This document shows positions 44,286 through 52,139 of a stretch of 64,000 bases of DNA, piece by piece. A program made the position numbers and the translations under genes. Position 1 is the first letter of the stretch; each line of letters begins with the position of its first letter. Origin of the DNA: Streptomyces endophytica (GTDB lineage: Bacteria; Actinomycetota; Actinomycetes; Streptomycetales; Streptomycetaceae); assembly GCF_026153355.1 (NCBI RefSeq), contig NZ_CP110636.1, forward strand, positions 2,666,001 to 2,730,000, written 5' to 3'. The notes beneath the pieces are model-generated. The model was not told the DNA's origin, made no database searches, and was given only the letters and a program-made list of their open reading frames with translations.

Positions 44286-45089
44286 ATGCTCACCGTGACC
44301 TCTGTGAATGTGAACGGGCTGCGCGCCGCGGCCAAGAAGGGCTTCGTCCCGTGGCTGGCGGAGACCTCGGCCGATGTGCTCTGCCTGCAGGAGGTACGGG
44401 CCGAGACCGCCCAGCTGCCGGACGAGGTCCGCGAGCCGGCCGGCTGGTTCACCGTGCACGCCCCGGCCGCCGCCAAGGGCCGCGCCGGCGTCTCCCTGTA
44501 CACCCGCCGCGAGCCGGACCGGGTCCGGATCGGCTTCGGCTCGTCCGAGTTCGACACCAGCGGCCGGTACGTCGAGGCGGACCTGCCCGGCGTGACCGTC
44601 GCCAGCCTCTACCTGCCCTCCGGCGAGGTCGGCACCGAGCGGCAGGACGAGAAGGAACGCTTCATGGCGGAGTTCCTGCCCTACCTCGTCGACCTGCGCA
44701 AGCGCGCCGCGGCCGACGGGCGTGAGGTCGTGGTCTGCGGCGACTGGAACATCGCCCACCAGGAGGCCGACCTCAAGAACTGGAAGGCCAACCAGAAGAA
44801 GTCCGGCTTCCTCCCCGAGGAGCGGGCCTGGCTCACCGACGTCCTCACCGGGACCGGCGGCGGCTACGTCGACGTCGTCCGCGCCCTCCACCCCGACACC
44901 GAGGGCCCCTACTCCTGGTGGTCCTACCGCGGCCGCGCCTTCGACAACGACGCCGGCTGGCGCATCGACTACCACCTGGCCACACCGGGGCTGGCCGAGC
45001 GCGCGGTGAAGGCGTACGTGGAGCGGGCGGCGGCGTACGACCAGCGGTGGAGCGACCACGCGCCGGTGACGGTGGTCTACGAGCAGTAG
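44286..45089 (+). CDS. xth: Exodeoxyribonuclease III (AP endonuclease)
   Basis: 267 aa. Exo III/APE1 fold: TVTSVNVNGLRAAAKKGF, CLQEVRAE (metal Glu), GRYVEADLPGVTVASLYLPSG, VVCGDWNIAHQEADL, WRIDYHLAT and the C-terminal SDHAPV His. Cuts abasic sites in base-excision repair. ATG at 44286. Ends before a strong terminator. Confidence 0.92.
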   Translation: MLTVTSVNVNGLRAAAKKGFVPWLAETSADVLCLQEVRAETAQLPDEVREPAGWFTVHAPAAAKGRAGVSLYTRREPDRVRIGFGSSEFDTSGRYVEADLPGVTVASLYLPSGEVGTERQDEKERFMAEFLPYLVDLRKRAAADGREVVVCGDWNIAHQEADLKNWKANQKKSGFLPEERAWLTDVLTGTGGGYVDVVRALHPDTEGPYSWWSYRGRAFDNDAGWRIDYHLATPGLAERAVKAYVERAAAYDQRWSDHAPVTVVYEQ

Positions 45090-45176
45090 CCGGGGCAGGG
45101 CCGGGGGACGGTCTGCCCCCGGCGGCCGTCTCTCTTCCTCGTTCCCCGTCTCCTTCTCCGTTCCCTGGCCAACGCA

Positions 45177-45212
45177 AACGGCCCTCTTCGCCATCGTGCG
45201 AAGAGGGCCGTT
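45177..45212. terminator. Strong terminator between xth and the DUF397 gene
   Basis: Perfect 15-bp stem AACGGCCCTCTTCGC / GCGAAGAGGGCCGTT, loop CATCGT, then TCTG. Serves both convergent genes. Confidence 0.85.
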
Positions 45213-45238
45213 CTGCTGCGCTCACGGCCGCTCCGGCC

Positions 45239-45439
45239 TCAGAACGCGTCGTTCTTGAGGGCCGCGATGAAGGCGGAGAAGGACGCGATGGGGAGGGAGA
45301 GGGCCGGGTGCTGCGGCGCCTTGCTGTCACGGACGGGGACGACGCCCTGAGAGGACACGAGGTTGGTGGCGACCTCGACACACTGGCCGCCGTTGCTGCT
45401 GTAGGAGGACTTGAACCAGCGAGGGGATTCGGTCGTCAC
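45239..45439 (-). CDS. DUF397 protein
   Basis: 66 aa. RWFKSSYSSNGGQCVEVATN and VPVRDSKAP are the DUF397 hallmark. These small proteins pair with Scr1/WhiJ-type XRE-DUF5753 regulators as antagonists or co-regulators in development and antibiotic production. Its GTG overlaps the stop of the upstream regulator (GTGA), so the pair is coupled. Confidence 0.92.
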   Translation of the reverse strand: MTTESPRWFKSSYSSNGGQCVEVATNLVSSQGVVPVRDSKAPQHPALSLPIASFSAFIAALKNDAF

Positions 45440-46266
45440 TGGGAACCCTTTCGAAGCTGTTCGATCATGGCCATGGATGCCGCCTGCGACAGTGCTTCGG
45501 CCTGTAGCTGATGGTAGGCCGTCAGCAGAGGCTGCACGAACCTCAATTCGCGCTCCAGCCGCCCTTGCTGTGCGGACTCCGCGTAGGCGACGTGGGATCG
45601 ATCGGCGAGGGTCAACAGTGTTACCGGCAAATCGAACGCTCGGCGTTCGCCGAGATCGAATGGGGCCACTTGGAGGACCGTGGAGGGCAGCTCGGCGAAC
45701 GCGGCAAGTCGGTCCAACTGTGCCGTCATGACACCGGGGCTGCCTACCGACCGCCGTATGCAGCTCTCGTCCAGAACCGCGTAGACCATCGGTGCAGGCG
45801 TGCGCTCCAGGGATGCCTGCCGCTCCGCGAGCAGAGACAACCGCTCCTCTGCCTGTTGCTCCGTGATGGCCCCTCGGCGGACGGCGCCGGTCGTGATGGC
45901 GGCAGCGTAGTCCGGGGTCTGGAGCAGCCCAGGAATGATGCCCAACTCAAAGAGCCTGATCTCCGCCGCGCGTACCTCCTGCGCAACGAACTCCGGGAAC
46001 CCCTCAAGTATCGCGCTGTTCCGTACGGCCCGCCCCTGACGCTCTAACTGGTCGCCAGTGCCGAACACCCTGTCAGCGCTTGCAGTGAAACGAGGAGTCG
46101 GGGGGCGCCGACCAGTTTCAACAGCGGAAATATGCGTTCCGGAGCATCCCATTCGTTCCGCGAGCTCGTCCTGTGTCCAGCCGCGTTCGTCCCGCAACCT
46201 GCGTAAACGCTGCCCGAAGCGCGCGCCGGGCGATGCGTTGGGGTCCAATTCCTTGCGGTTCACCAT
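45436..46266 (-). CDS. XRE-DUF5753 regulator (Scr1 family)
   Basis: 276 aa. HTH: FGQRLRRLRDERGWTQDELAERMGCSGTHISAVETGRRPPT. DUF5753: IRLFELGIIPGLLQTPDYAAAI, RLSLLAERQASLERTPAPMVYAVLDESCIRRSVG, VLQVAPFDLGERRAFDLPVTLLT. ATG 46266 chosen; longer in-frame starts up to 46353 would run through the inverted repeat. Forms an operon with DUF397 and is divergent from a run of very small genes, over which it probably acts. Confidence 0.9.
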   Translation of the reverse strand: MVNRKELDPNASPGARFGQRLRRLRDERGWTQDELAERMGCSGTHISAVETGRRPPTPRFTASADRVFGTGDQLERQGRAVRNSAILEGFPEFVAQEVRAAEIRLFELGIIPGLLQTPDYAAAITTGAVRRGAITEQQAEERLSLLAERQASLERTPAPMVYAVLDESCIRRSVGSPGVMTAQLDRLAAFAELPSTVLQVAPFDLGERRAFDLPVTLLTLADRSHVAYAESAQQGRLERELRFVQPLLTAYHQLQAEALSQAASMAMIEQLRKGSQ

Positions 46267-46340
46267 CCAGGCGACCAACTCTCCGCTCAAAAGGAGCAAG
46301 TTGAGGACAGTCCGACTGTAGGCCACGCTGAGTCGCCCCG

Positions 46341-46356
46341 GTAGTGGAACCACTAC
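46341..46356. promoter_or_regulatory. Inverted repeat between the regulator and the small genes
   Basis: GTAGTGGAACCACTAC: 7-bp arms GTAGTGG/CCACTAC around AA. It lies 20 bases before the ATG of the 20-aa gene and 75 bases from the XRE start, a natural operator position for the XRE protein or a shared divergent promoter. Confidence 0.65.
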
Positions 46357-46376
46357 AGAGGGTCAAGGAGGGTGCC

Positions 46377-46439
46377 ATGACCACCACTGTCAGCCAGACC
46401 GCCCGGCTCACCCACATCGTGAAGACGGCGCGGCGATGA
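46377..46439 (+). CDS. 20-aa small protein
   Basis: ATG with a good ribosome site (AAGGAGG, 6 nt). Sequence MTTTVSQTARLTHIVKTARR, then TGA overlapping the next ATG (ATGA). Basic, probably helical. Too short to assign, but the ribosome site and coupling suggest it is made. Confidence 0.55.
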   Translation: MTTTVSQTARLTHIVKTARR

Positions 46440-46636
46440 GCGGCAATCGGTACCACGAACGCCCTGTGTCACTCGGTGAGCCGTACGCCGATCTCAGCCC
46501 CGACCCCGTTCCCGGCTGTGCCGAGTGCAGCGCGCTGGACGAGGAGCGCTACGAGGCCCGGAAGCGCCGGAAGTTCGCTGCTGCCGTCGTCGCAGGCCAA
46601 CGGATCAGAAACCACGGGCGTGGTCACCATGCCTGA
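46436..46636 (+). CDS. 66-aa small protein with a CxxC pair
   Basis: MSGNRYHERPVSLGEPYADLS, then PGCAECSALDEERYEARKRRKFAAA. A helix rich in Arg/Lys/Glu follows one CxxC. Overlaps both neighbours by a few bases. Small actinobacterial proteins with 'CxxC..L..ER..AR' are often found beside Scr1-like regulators; function unknown. Confidence 0.65.
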   Translation: MSGNRYHERPVSLGEPYADLSPDPVPGCAECSALDEERYEARKRRKFAAAVVAGQRIRNHGRGHHA

Positions 46637-46832
46637 GCAGCACATGCGATGCCCCTTCGGGTGGCACGAGATCGCACGGATATGCGGCGGGACGTTCCGC
46701 TGCGACGATCACGGTGTGACAGTCGTGGTCCACGACACGGAGCGCCTCGACCTCCCCGGCCGACTGGACCGGGTCGAGCACCAGTCGGCGGAGGTCACAG
46801 AGAACACCAGGGGAGCCGGCCGGCCCCGGTGA
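46629..46832 (+). CDS. 67-aa small protein, possible zinc-binding
   Basis: Starts ATG 46629 (MPEQHMRCPFGWHEIARICGG), overlapping the previous stop by 8 nt. Cys8, His13, Cys19 and Cys25/His28 (FRCDDH) could bind a metal. The second half is acidic. Unknown role. The gap after it (46833-47024) has no gene I can support. Confidence 0.55.
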   Translation: MPEQHMRCPFGWHEIARICGGTFRCDDHGVTVVVHDTERLDLPGRLDRVEHQSAEVTENTRGAGRPR

Positions 46833-47024
46833 TCAGCGCAGTGATCGCATTCCTGCTCCACCAACCCCCGGCTACCTGTGGCCGGGCGTGCTCCTCACGG
46901 AGGGCCCACACAATTCCCCCCGGCCCCAGTCCCGCCATACCAAGGGCGGCGGGACGAAGAGGGGAGCGCGGAGGACGTCCGCGGTTCTGGTGCGGAACTG
47001 CGGATGGCCCCATCACGGGAACCC

Positions 47025-47076
47025 GTGCAAGTTCGTGCAAGTTCGCTGCGTTATATGAGGAGTTGAGTGCAAGCTC
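47025..47076 (+). promoter_or_regulatory. Direct-repeat operator before cassette 1 (gene A1)
   Basis: Two exact 10-bp copies back to back, GTGCAAGTTCGTGCAAGTTC (47025-47044), and a third, GTGCAAGCTC, at 47067-47076. TTATAT at 47051-47056 between them is a plausible -10. The same motif pair recurs after gene C1 (48728-48747), and a variant flanks the paralogous cassette. Confidence 0.65.
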
Positions 47077-47108
47077 GTACACGTCCACCGCGAACGAGGG
47101 AGGTCACC

Positions 47109-47336
47109 ATGGCTCTGCACATGCTCGGCAAGGACCCCGAGTCGCCCGAGGGCAAGTCGCCGACCGTGTACTACGACGACCAGACCGACAACTACGTAGT
47201 ACAAGGGTGGAAGGTCCTGGACGACGAGCGGCTGTCCCAGCTCGACCTCCCGTCCCACGAGACGGTTGTCGAGATCCCCAAGCGCATGATGCAGTTCTTC
47301 CCGGAGGTGAGCGGTGGTCGAGGAACCGACGTTTGA
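47109..47336 (+). CDS. Cassette 1 gene A: 75-aa conserved hypothetical
   Basis: MALHMLGKDPESPEGKSPTV, YYDDQTDNYVVQGWKVLDDE, then a short region ending HETVVEIPKRMMQFFPEV. GGGAGGTCACC is the ribosome site. It overlaps gene B by 23 nt. Homologous in layout to gene A2 at 61942 (LG.DP.SP..SPT, D..VQ..K..DD, HET...P..M). Unknown function; the acidic small protein may partner DUF6879. Confidence 0.75.
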   Translation: MALHMLGKDPESPEGKSPTVYYDDQTDNYVVQGWKVLDDERLSQLDLPSHETVVEIPKRMMQFFPEVSGGRGTDV

Positions 47337-47841
47337 AGAACTGTTCCGACAGGCCAAGCACTCCGCCGTGCATCTGGAGATGCGGGACGGCTACATGCGG
47401 TCTGACCCGAGCTTCATCTCCTGGCAGCACGATCCCGGCAGCCTCCTGTCCGAGTGGGACCCGGAGTCGCGCCCTTGGCTTGCACTGATGCAGGAGATCA
47501 CCAACCGCGGGGTGGAGGTTCGTCGCGCCCGGGTCTTCTCGGAGCCGATGAGCGACTACCTTCGCTTCGAGCACTGCCTCACGCCGGCCAACATTGCGGC
47601 CGGAGAACAGGTTCGGTGGCTCCCGCGCCGCAGGGCTTCGGATCTGGCTCTCCCCGGCAACGACTTCTGGCTCTTCGATGACAGCCTCGTCGTGTTCCTG
47701 CACTTCACCGGCGAAGGAGAACTATCCCCCGAGGGCGATGAGGAGCGAACGGCCGAGCCGTCAGTGGTGCGTCTGTGCTCCGCTGCCTTCGAGTCGGTTT
47801 GGCGACGCGCGGTGCCTCATGAGGAGTACAGGCCGGTCTGA
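47314..47841 (+). CDS. Cassette 1 gene B: DUF6879 protein
   Basis: 175 aa. FEELFRQAKHSAVHLEMRDGYM is the family start; then RRARVFSEPMSDYLRFEH, VRWLPRRRASDLALPGNDFWLFDD and AFESVWRRAVPHEEYRPV. DUF6879 proteins are linked to XRE-DUF5753 genes throughout Streptomyces. No catalytic motif is evident. GTG with GGAGGTGAGC upstream, translationally overlapping gene A. About 45% of positions look identical to the paralogue at 62187 (my estimate by eye). Confidence 0.88.
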   Translation: MVEEPTFEELFRQAKHSAVHLEMRDGYMRSDPSFISWQHDPGSLLSEWDPESRPWLALMQEITNRGVEVRRARVFSEPMSDYLRFEHCLTPANIAAGEQVRWLPRRRASDLALPGNDFWLFDDSLVVFLHFTGEGELSPEGDEERTAEPSVVRLCSAAFESVWRRAVPHEEYRPV

Positions 47842-47869
47842 ACCATCGCTCGCCCAAGGCTGAACATCT

Positions 47870-48723
47870 GTGTCCTCGTCGTCGCCTCCCTCCAGCGTCC
47901 AGGAGGCCAGGGAAGCGCTCGGGAAGCGCCTCCGAGAGATCCGTAAAGACTCCGGTCTGACTGCTCGTGCCCTGGCAGCGGCGGCGGGGTGGCATGAATC
48001 GAAGAGTTCACGGCTTGAGAACGGCAGGACCCCCCTTCCGATGAGGACATCCGAGTCTGGACCCGCATCTGCCACGCCGAGGAACAAGCCGCGGACCTCA
48101 TTGCCACAGCTCGTGGCATCGATGGCATGTACGTCGAGTGGCGCCGCCTGGAGAGCGCCGGCCTGAAACGCGTCCAGGAGTCTGTACTGCCACTATTCGA
48201 GCGAACCGTCTGGTTCCGCTTCTATCAGTCCCAAGTCGTTCCCGGCCTGCTCCAGACCGAGGACTACACCCGAGCCATCCTCAACACGGTCGTTGCGATG
48301 AGGCAGACGCCTGACGACGTCGAAGAGGCCGTTGCCGCACGCATGAACCGTCAACGCATTCTGCACAGGGGAGGGCGTCGCTTCGCCTTCCTGATTGAGG
48401 AATGGGTACTTCGTTCCATCATCGGCACGCACGCCACGATGGCGGACCAACTCGGCCACCTCATCGGGGTGACCACCGCCCCCGCTCTGAGCCTTGGTGT
48501 GATCCCCATGGGCGTTGTGCGAGGCAACGCGTGGCCTGCCGAAGCCTTCTCCATGTACGACGACAAACAGGTATCCGCAGAGCTTGTGTCCGCCGGCCTC
48601 ACCGTGACGCAGCCACGCGAGGTCGCCGAGTACGCGAAGACCTTCAGCGAGCTGGCAGGTATCGCCGTCTATGGAGCCTCCGCCAGGAAGCTGATCACGT
48701 CAGCAATCGCCGCCCTTGGGTGA
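47870..48723 (+). pseudogene. Cassette 1 gene C: XRE-DUF5753 regulator, frameshifted
   Basis: About 285 aa joined. HTH ALGKRLREIRKDSGLTARALAAAAGWHESKSSRLENGRTPP, then, after one base lost from the C-run at 48030-48035, DEDIRVWTRICHAEEQAADLIA and MYVEWRRLESAGLK in the next frame. DUF5753 core: FYQSQVVPGLLQTEDYTRAIL, RMNRQRILHRGGRRFAFLIEE, APALSLGVIPMG. Length is one short of a multiple of three. Follows gene B by 28 bases. Confidence 0.87.
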
Positions 48724-48727
48724 ATTC

Positions 48728-48747
48728 ATGCAAGTCCATAGAAGTTC
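48728..48747 (+). promoter_or_regulatory. Direct-repeat operator between C1 and D1
   Basis: ATGCAAGTCCATAGAAGTTC: two 10-bp units resembling GTGCAAGTTC, starting 5 bases after the gene C stop. Same position as the repeat after gene C2 (63563-63581). Confidence 0.6.
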
Positions 48748-48817
48748 GTTGAGCCCGGTCGGCACTTAGCCGTTGACTGAAGCGAGACAACGCGCCAGGG
48801 CAAACCGCGGCGATGCC

Positions 48818-48942
48818 ATGACAAGTCCCATTCGGTACAGCCAACAGGCCGTGGAACTGCCCTTGACGACTGGCTGCTCGAAGGGCTTCGAGTTCCCGGC
48901 TGCAAGCAATGCGCCGCATCGGAAGTGGAGGTTGAGAGATGA
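48818..48942 (+). pseudogene. Cassette 1 gene D: MTSPIRY small protein, frameshifted
   Basis: ATG 48818 gives MTSPIRYSQQAVELPL; one base missing near 48863-48866 (CTTGACGAC) restores DDWLLEGLRVPGCKQCAASE to TGA at 48942. About 41 aa. A CxxC (GCKQC) may bind zinc. The start is shared with gene D2 (MTSPIRYRQTPIELSLDPWLLD). Its stop overlaps the next ATG. Confidence 0.7.
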
Positions 48943-49118
48943 GCGCTGTAGCGGTGGAGACGTTCGAGACGCGCACCCCTGATGCCGAAGGCTGGCACGG
49001 CGTCCCGTTCCGTCACCCTGCCGATATGGAGGCAGACGGCGGAAAGCACGACGGTGGCCCGATGCCCCCGGAGGCGCCCCGCGATCCGGCCCCGCAGCCC
49101 AGCGGCGGAGACAAGTAA
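48939..49118 (+). CDS. Cassette 1 gene E: 59-aa acidic/Pro-rich protein
   Basis: MSAVAVETFETRTPDAEGWHG, then a Gly/Asp/Pro-rich tail (PPEAPRDPAPQPSGGDK). Coupled to gene D by ATGA. No motif recognised. Confidence 0.6.
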   Translation: MSAVAVETFETRTPDAEGWHGVPFRHPADMEADGGKHDGGPMPPEAPRDPAPQPSGGDK

Positions 49119-49264
49119 GCCGGCCTCCTGAGACTCCCGTCCTCCCGAGATGGCGGCGGCGCCAGGCCGGTAGGGGCGGGTTCCGGATGAGCTGGTCCGG
49201 GGTCGACTTTCGCAAACGCGGGGGTCGGCCCCTCAGGGGTGCATTTATCGGGATCGGAGTCAGA

Positions 49265-49453
49265 GTGAGTAACGAGGAGCCCGTTCAGCAGTGGGAAGAG
49301 CGTGCCGGTGGCTTATCCCCGATATGGGGCAACACTCCAGCCGTCGTGAAAGTACCCGATGGAGAAGAGATTCCGCCCTGCCCTTTCCCGTGCGCCTTGT
49401 GTGCCACTCGCCCCGCCGGCGGAAGGCTGAAGGGCTCCTGGTGGACGGAATAG
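49265..49453 (+). CDS. 62-aa small protein with CxxC, related to gene D2
   Basis: GTG 49265 with GGAG upstream. The C-terminal half VVKVPDGEEIPPCPFPCALC resembles the end of gene D2 (VVFLPQGAKVPPCPFLCPDC), so it is a further member of the small-protein group. The CPFPCALC motif could bind zinc. Confidence 0.6.
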   Translation: MSNEEPVQQWEERAGGLSPIWGNTPAVVKVPDGEEIPPCPFPCALCATRPAGGRLKGSWWTE

Positions 49454-49511
49454 AACACAAGACGCCAGACGGGGCACCCCGAGAGCCCCGGAAACAGCCG
49501 CGTCTCTCGGT

Positions 49512-50387
49512 TCAGGCCGGCGGGAGGACCAGCGAGGCCGTCACCACCACCGGTGCCACCCGCCCCGCCGCGCGCAGCGCGTCGGCGACCATCTCCACCA
49601 GCCAGACCGCGAGGTCCGGCGACCACTCCCGGGCGGCGCAGCCGAACCGGAACGCCTCGCGCATGCCCTCGGTGTGCACCCCGCGACCGAGATCGAGGTC
49701 CAGCCCGGGCGGGCCGGCCGGGGACGTGACGGAGGCCGCGGAGTGCGCCCCGGGCGGCAGGACCTCCACCGCACCGTCCGCCATCTCCCGCACCGCCTCG
49801 CGGACGGCCGCGGCATCGTCCCCGGTCACCGCGCCCTTCCCGGGACGGCCGGAGACCGTCACCACGACCTCGTGCCGGGCGTCCGGATCCGCCAGGGCGA
49901 ACCACGGCGCCAATTCGGTCTGGTGGAAGGCGGTGTTGCGCCGGGCCGCCGGCAGGGGCAGCAGGGCGTGCAGACCGGTGAACGTCACGGTGCCCACCCG
50001 GGCCAGCGTCTCGGCCAGCACCAGGGCGATCGGCCGGACGGGCAGACCCAGCCGCGGCGGGTCGGTGAGCGCCCCGGCCTGCAGCCAGGCCAGTTGGCGC
50101 ACCCGGCCGTCCGGTGTCCAGTCGCCGCCGGCCTCCTCGTGCGCCCATGCGGTGGGTTCGTGCCGGGCGGTGACGCGTCCGTTCTCGGTCAGCCAGCGGC
50201 TCACGGTCTGCCAGCCGTAGGCACCGGCCCGGTCGAGCGCGAGGGAGAGGAGCTCCTCCTCGACCGAGCCCTCGTCCCCGTCCTCGTCGGGTGCGCCCCG
50301 ATACTGCTCGACGACCCGGTCGAACCACGGGGAGCGTCGGAGGATGCCGTGCAGGCCGATGATCACGGTGGGCGGAAACACAGGCAC
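49512..50387 (-). CDS. Hypothetical protein, 291 aa
   Basis: Not recognised. Starts MPVFPPTVIIGLHGILRRSPW; has a long acidic stretch (GAPDEDGDEGSVEEELLSLAL), LHALLPLPAARRNTAFHQTELAPW, and ends with an amphipathic helix AVWLVEMVADALRAAG. No signal peptide or spans. Codon use is typical. Stands alone between accessory genes. Confidence 0.7.
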   Translation of the reverse strand: MPVFPPTVIIGLHGILRRSPWFDRVVEQYRGAPDEDGDEGSVEEELLSLALDRAGAYGWQTVSRWLTENGRVTARHEPTAWAHEEAGGDWTPDGRVRQLAWLQAGALTDPPRLGLPVRPIALVLAETLARVGTVTFTGLHALLPLPAARRNTAFHQTELAPWFALADPDARHEVVVTVSGRPGKGAVTGDDAAAVREAVREMADGAVEVLPPGAHSAASVTSPAGPPGLDLDLGRGVHTEGMREAFRFGCAAREWSPDLAVWLVEMVADALRAAGRVAPVVVTASLVLPPA

Positions 50388-50417
50388 TCCCGGGAAGCGG
50401 ACGGCCGGACAGCGGAC

Positions 50418-50444
50418 GGCACCGGAAGGCTATCTTCCGGTGCC
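50418..50444 (-). terminator. Terminator after the secreted protein gene
   Basis: Perfect 11-bp stem GGCACCGGAAG / CTTCCGGTGCC, loop GCTAT, 16 bases past the stop at 50460. Confidence 0.7.
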
Positions 50445-50459
50445 GCCGTCAGCCGTTGC

Positions 50460-50963
50460 TCAGATTCCGCAGAACAGCGACTGGGTGTCGGTGATCTTCT
50501 TGTGGTCGTCGTCGGGGTACCCCACGATGTCCACGTCGATGACGCTGCGGAACGAGTACTTCGCGACGAGGTTCGTGCACTTCCAGGCGGCCGACGCCCG
50601 CTTGCCGCTGCCGCCGCCGGAGTAGACGGTCTTGACGCCCTTGTTGAGGGTGTACCAGTGGCCGTTGTTCTTGACCTGGAGCCACACCGTGACCTTGGCC
50701 TTCTTCGCCGGGCCGTTGATCCGCTTCCACCAGCCGTGGGCGTTGATGTTGCCGCGGACCGTGTGCGAGAAGTGCACCTTGTCGCCGTCGGTGAGGAAGG
50801 CCCCGACGCCGCCCCCGGCCGCCACGCCGGGCCCGTGGCCGTTGCTGTAGGTGCTGCTGGGCGGCTGCGTCGGCTCGCGGTCGTCGGCCTGGGCCGGGGC
50901 GGTGGCGGCGACGGCCAACAGGCCGGCCAGGGCAGCGGAAGCGGCCCCCGTACGGATGCGCAC
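50460..50963 (-). CDS. Secreted hypothetical protein
   Basis: 167 aa. Signal peptide MRIRTGAASAALAGLLAVAATAPAQA, cleaved before DDREP. The mature part is a beta-rich domain with KVHFSHTVRGNINAHGWW, VTVWLQVKNNGHWYTLN and two Cys residues (WKCTNL, SLFCGI) likely to form a disulfide. GTG 50963 with AAGGGGG upstream. Unknown function. Confidence 0.75.
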   Translation of the reverse strand: MRIRTGAASAALAGLLAVAATAPAQADDREPTQPPSSTYSNGHGPGVAAGGGVGAFLTDGDKVHFSHTVRGNINAHGWWKRINGPAKKAKVTVWLQVKNNGHWYTLNKGVKTVYSGGGSGKRASAAWKCTNLVAKYSFRSVIDVDIVGYPDDDHKKITDTQSLFCGI

Positions 50964-51100
50964 GTGGATGTCCCCCTTGAGGTGCGGTCGTGTCATACCT
51001 GACGCCGCACCCAACCACGCGGGCGATGCACCGGCAATTGTCCTTCGGGACAGGGCCGGACGCCGTTCGTCCCGCCGCTCGGTGACGGGGCGTCAGCGCC

Positions 51101-51910
51101 TCACTGCGGGGTCTGCCCCTGCTCCTTCAGCCACTGTTCCAGTTCGGCCTGGACGCGGCGGTCCATCGCCATGGAGAGTTCGGCCTCCACGACGCCCTTG
51201 GAGAGCGGGCGGAGGGCCTCGATGGTGCGGGCTATCCGCTCGACCTCCTGGGCGGTGGGCGGGTCCGCCGCCGTGGCCCGTTCGAGGATGTCGGACAGGA
51301 CGTGGGTGCGGATGAGGGTGGTGAAGACGTCGGCGAGGGCGTCGGCGTGGGCGCGCACCCTGCGGCCGGCCTCCAGGACGGCGGCCAGCGGTATGCCCTT
51401 GTTGACCAGCTCGGTGGAGGCGTCCAGGAGACGGCGGCTGATGTGCACGAACTCGTCGCCGTCGACGGCCAGATAGCCGATGTCGAGGGAGGCGGAGAGG
51501 TTCTCCGCGGTGATGTCCTCGCTGAAGTGGTCGGCGAGCTGCTCCGGACTGAGGCGGACCGGGGTCTCCTCGGACCACGGGGGGAGCAACGGGGTCCGCA
51601 GGCCGAGGAGTTCGCCGACGTCGCGGCCGGACTCGAAGGCGGCGAGGAGCTCGGCGATCCCGCCGAGGGTGTGGCCGCGCTCCAGGAGGGCGCCGATGGT
51701 GCGCAGGCGGGCGAGGTGGTGCTCGTTGTACCAGGCGATCCGGCCCTCGCGGCGGGGCGGCGGGATGAGCTTGCGCTCGCGGTAGAAGCGCAGCGTGCGG
51801 ACCGTGATGCCGGCCTCCTCGGCCAGCTCGGTCATGCGGAATTCGCGCGCGGGGCGGTGGTCGTCCCCGGTCTCCGCGCGCTCGTCCTTCGGCTTCTCGT
51901 TCGCTGCCAC
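51101..51910 (-). CDS. MerR-family regulator
   Basis: 269 aa. N-terminal MerR helix FRMTELAEEAGITVRTLRFYRERKLIPPPRREGRIAWYNEHHLARLRTIGALLERGHTLGGI. The C-terminal about 190 residues are all-helical, of the large-effector 'MerR' group found near lipid or terpenoid genes. Divergent from the Baeyer-Villiger operon, which it most likely controls. A candidate dyad, ACGGGCG (52055-52061) with CGCCCCGT (52072-52079) after TTGACG, lies in the shared gap. Confidence 0.85.
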   Translation of the reverse strand: MAANEKPKDERAETGDDHRPAREFRMTELAEEAGITVRTLRFYRERKLIPPPRREGRIAWYNEHHLARLRTIGALLERGHTLGGIAELLAAFESGRDVGELLGLRTPLLPPWSEETPVRLSPEQLADHFSEDITAENLSASLDIGYLAVDGDEFVHISRRLLDASTELVNKGIPLAAVLEAGRRVRAHADALADVFTTLIRTHVLSDILERATAADPPTAQEVERIARTIEALRPLSKGVVEAELSMAMDRRVQAELEQWLKEQGQTPQ

Positions 51911-52139
51911 GGGGCCAGCCTATGCCGGGGGCGGGACAGCGGTCCGGGGTGCAACTGCCGGTAACTTCCTGCCGCCCGACCCCTACCGCTCGGTACGTGG
52001 CTGCCCTACGCTCCCCCTTGTGTCCGATCGTGCCAGTGATTGCTGGCGTGATTGACGGGCGGTGTGCGGAACGCCCCGTGGTCGCGGTATGCGTGGGCCG
52101 TGGGCGGGCAGGTGGAGCGTCGGACTCGGGAGGCGGCGG

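Noticed and set aside
46649..47488. A 279-codon frame across the start of cassette 1
   Set aside because: It crosses the operator repeats and overlaps genes A1 and B1 in the wrong frame; codon composition is not protein-like.
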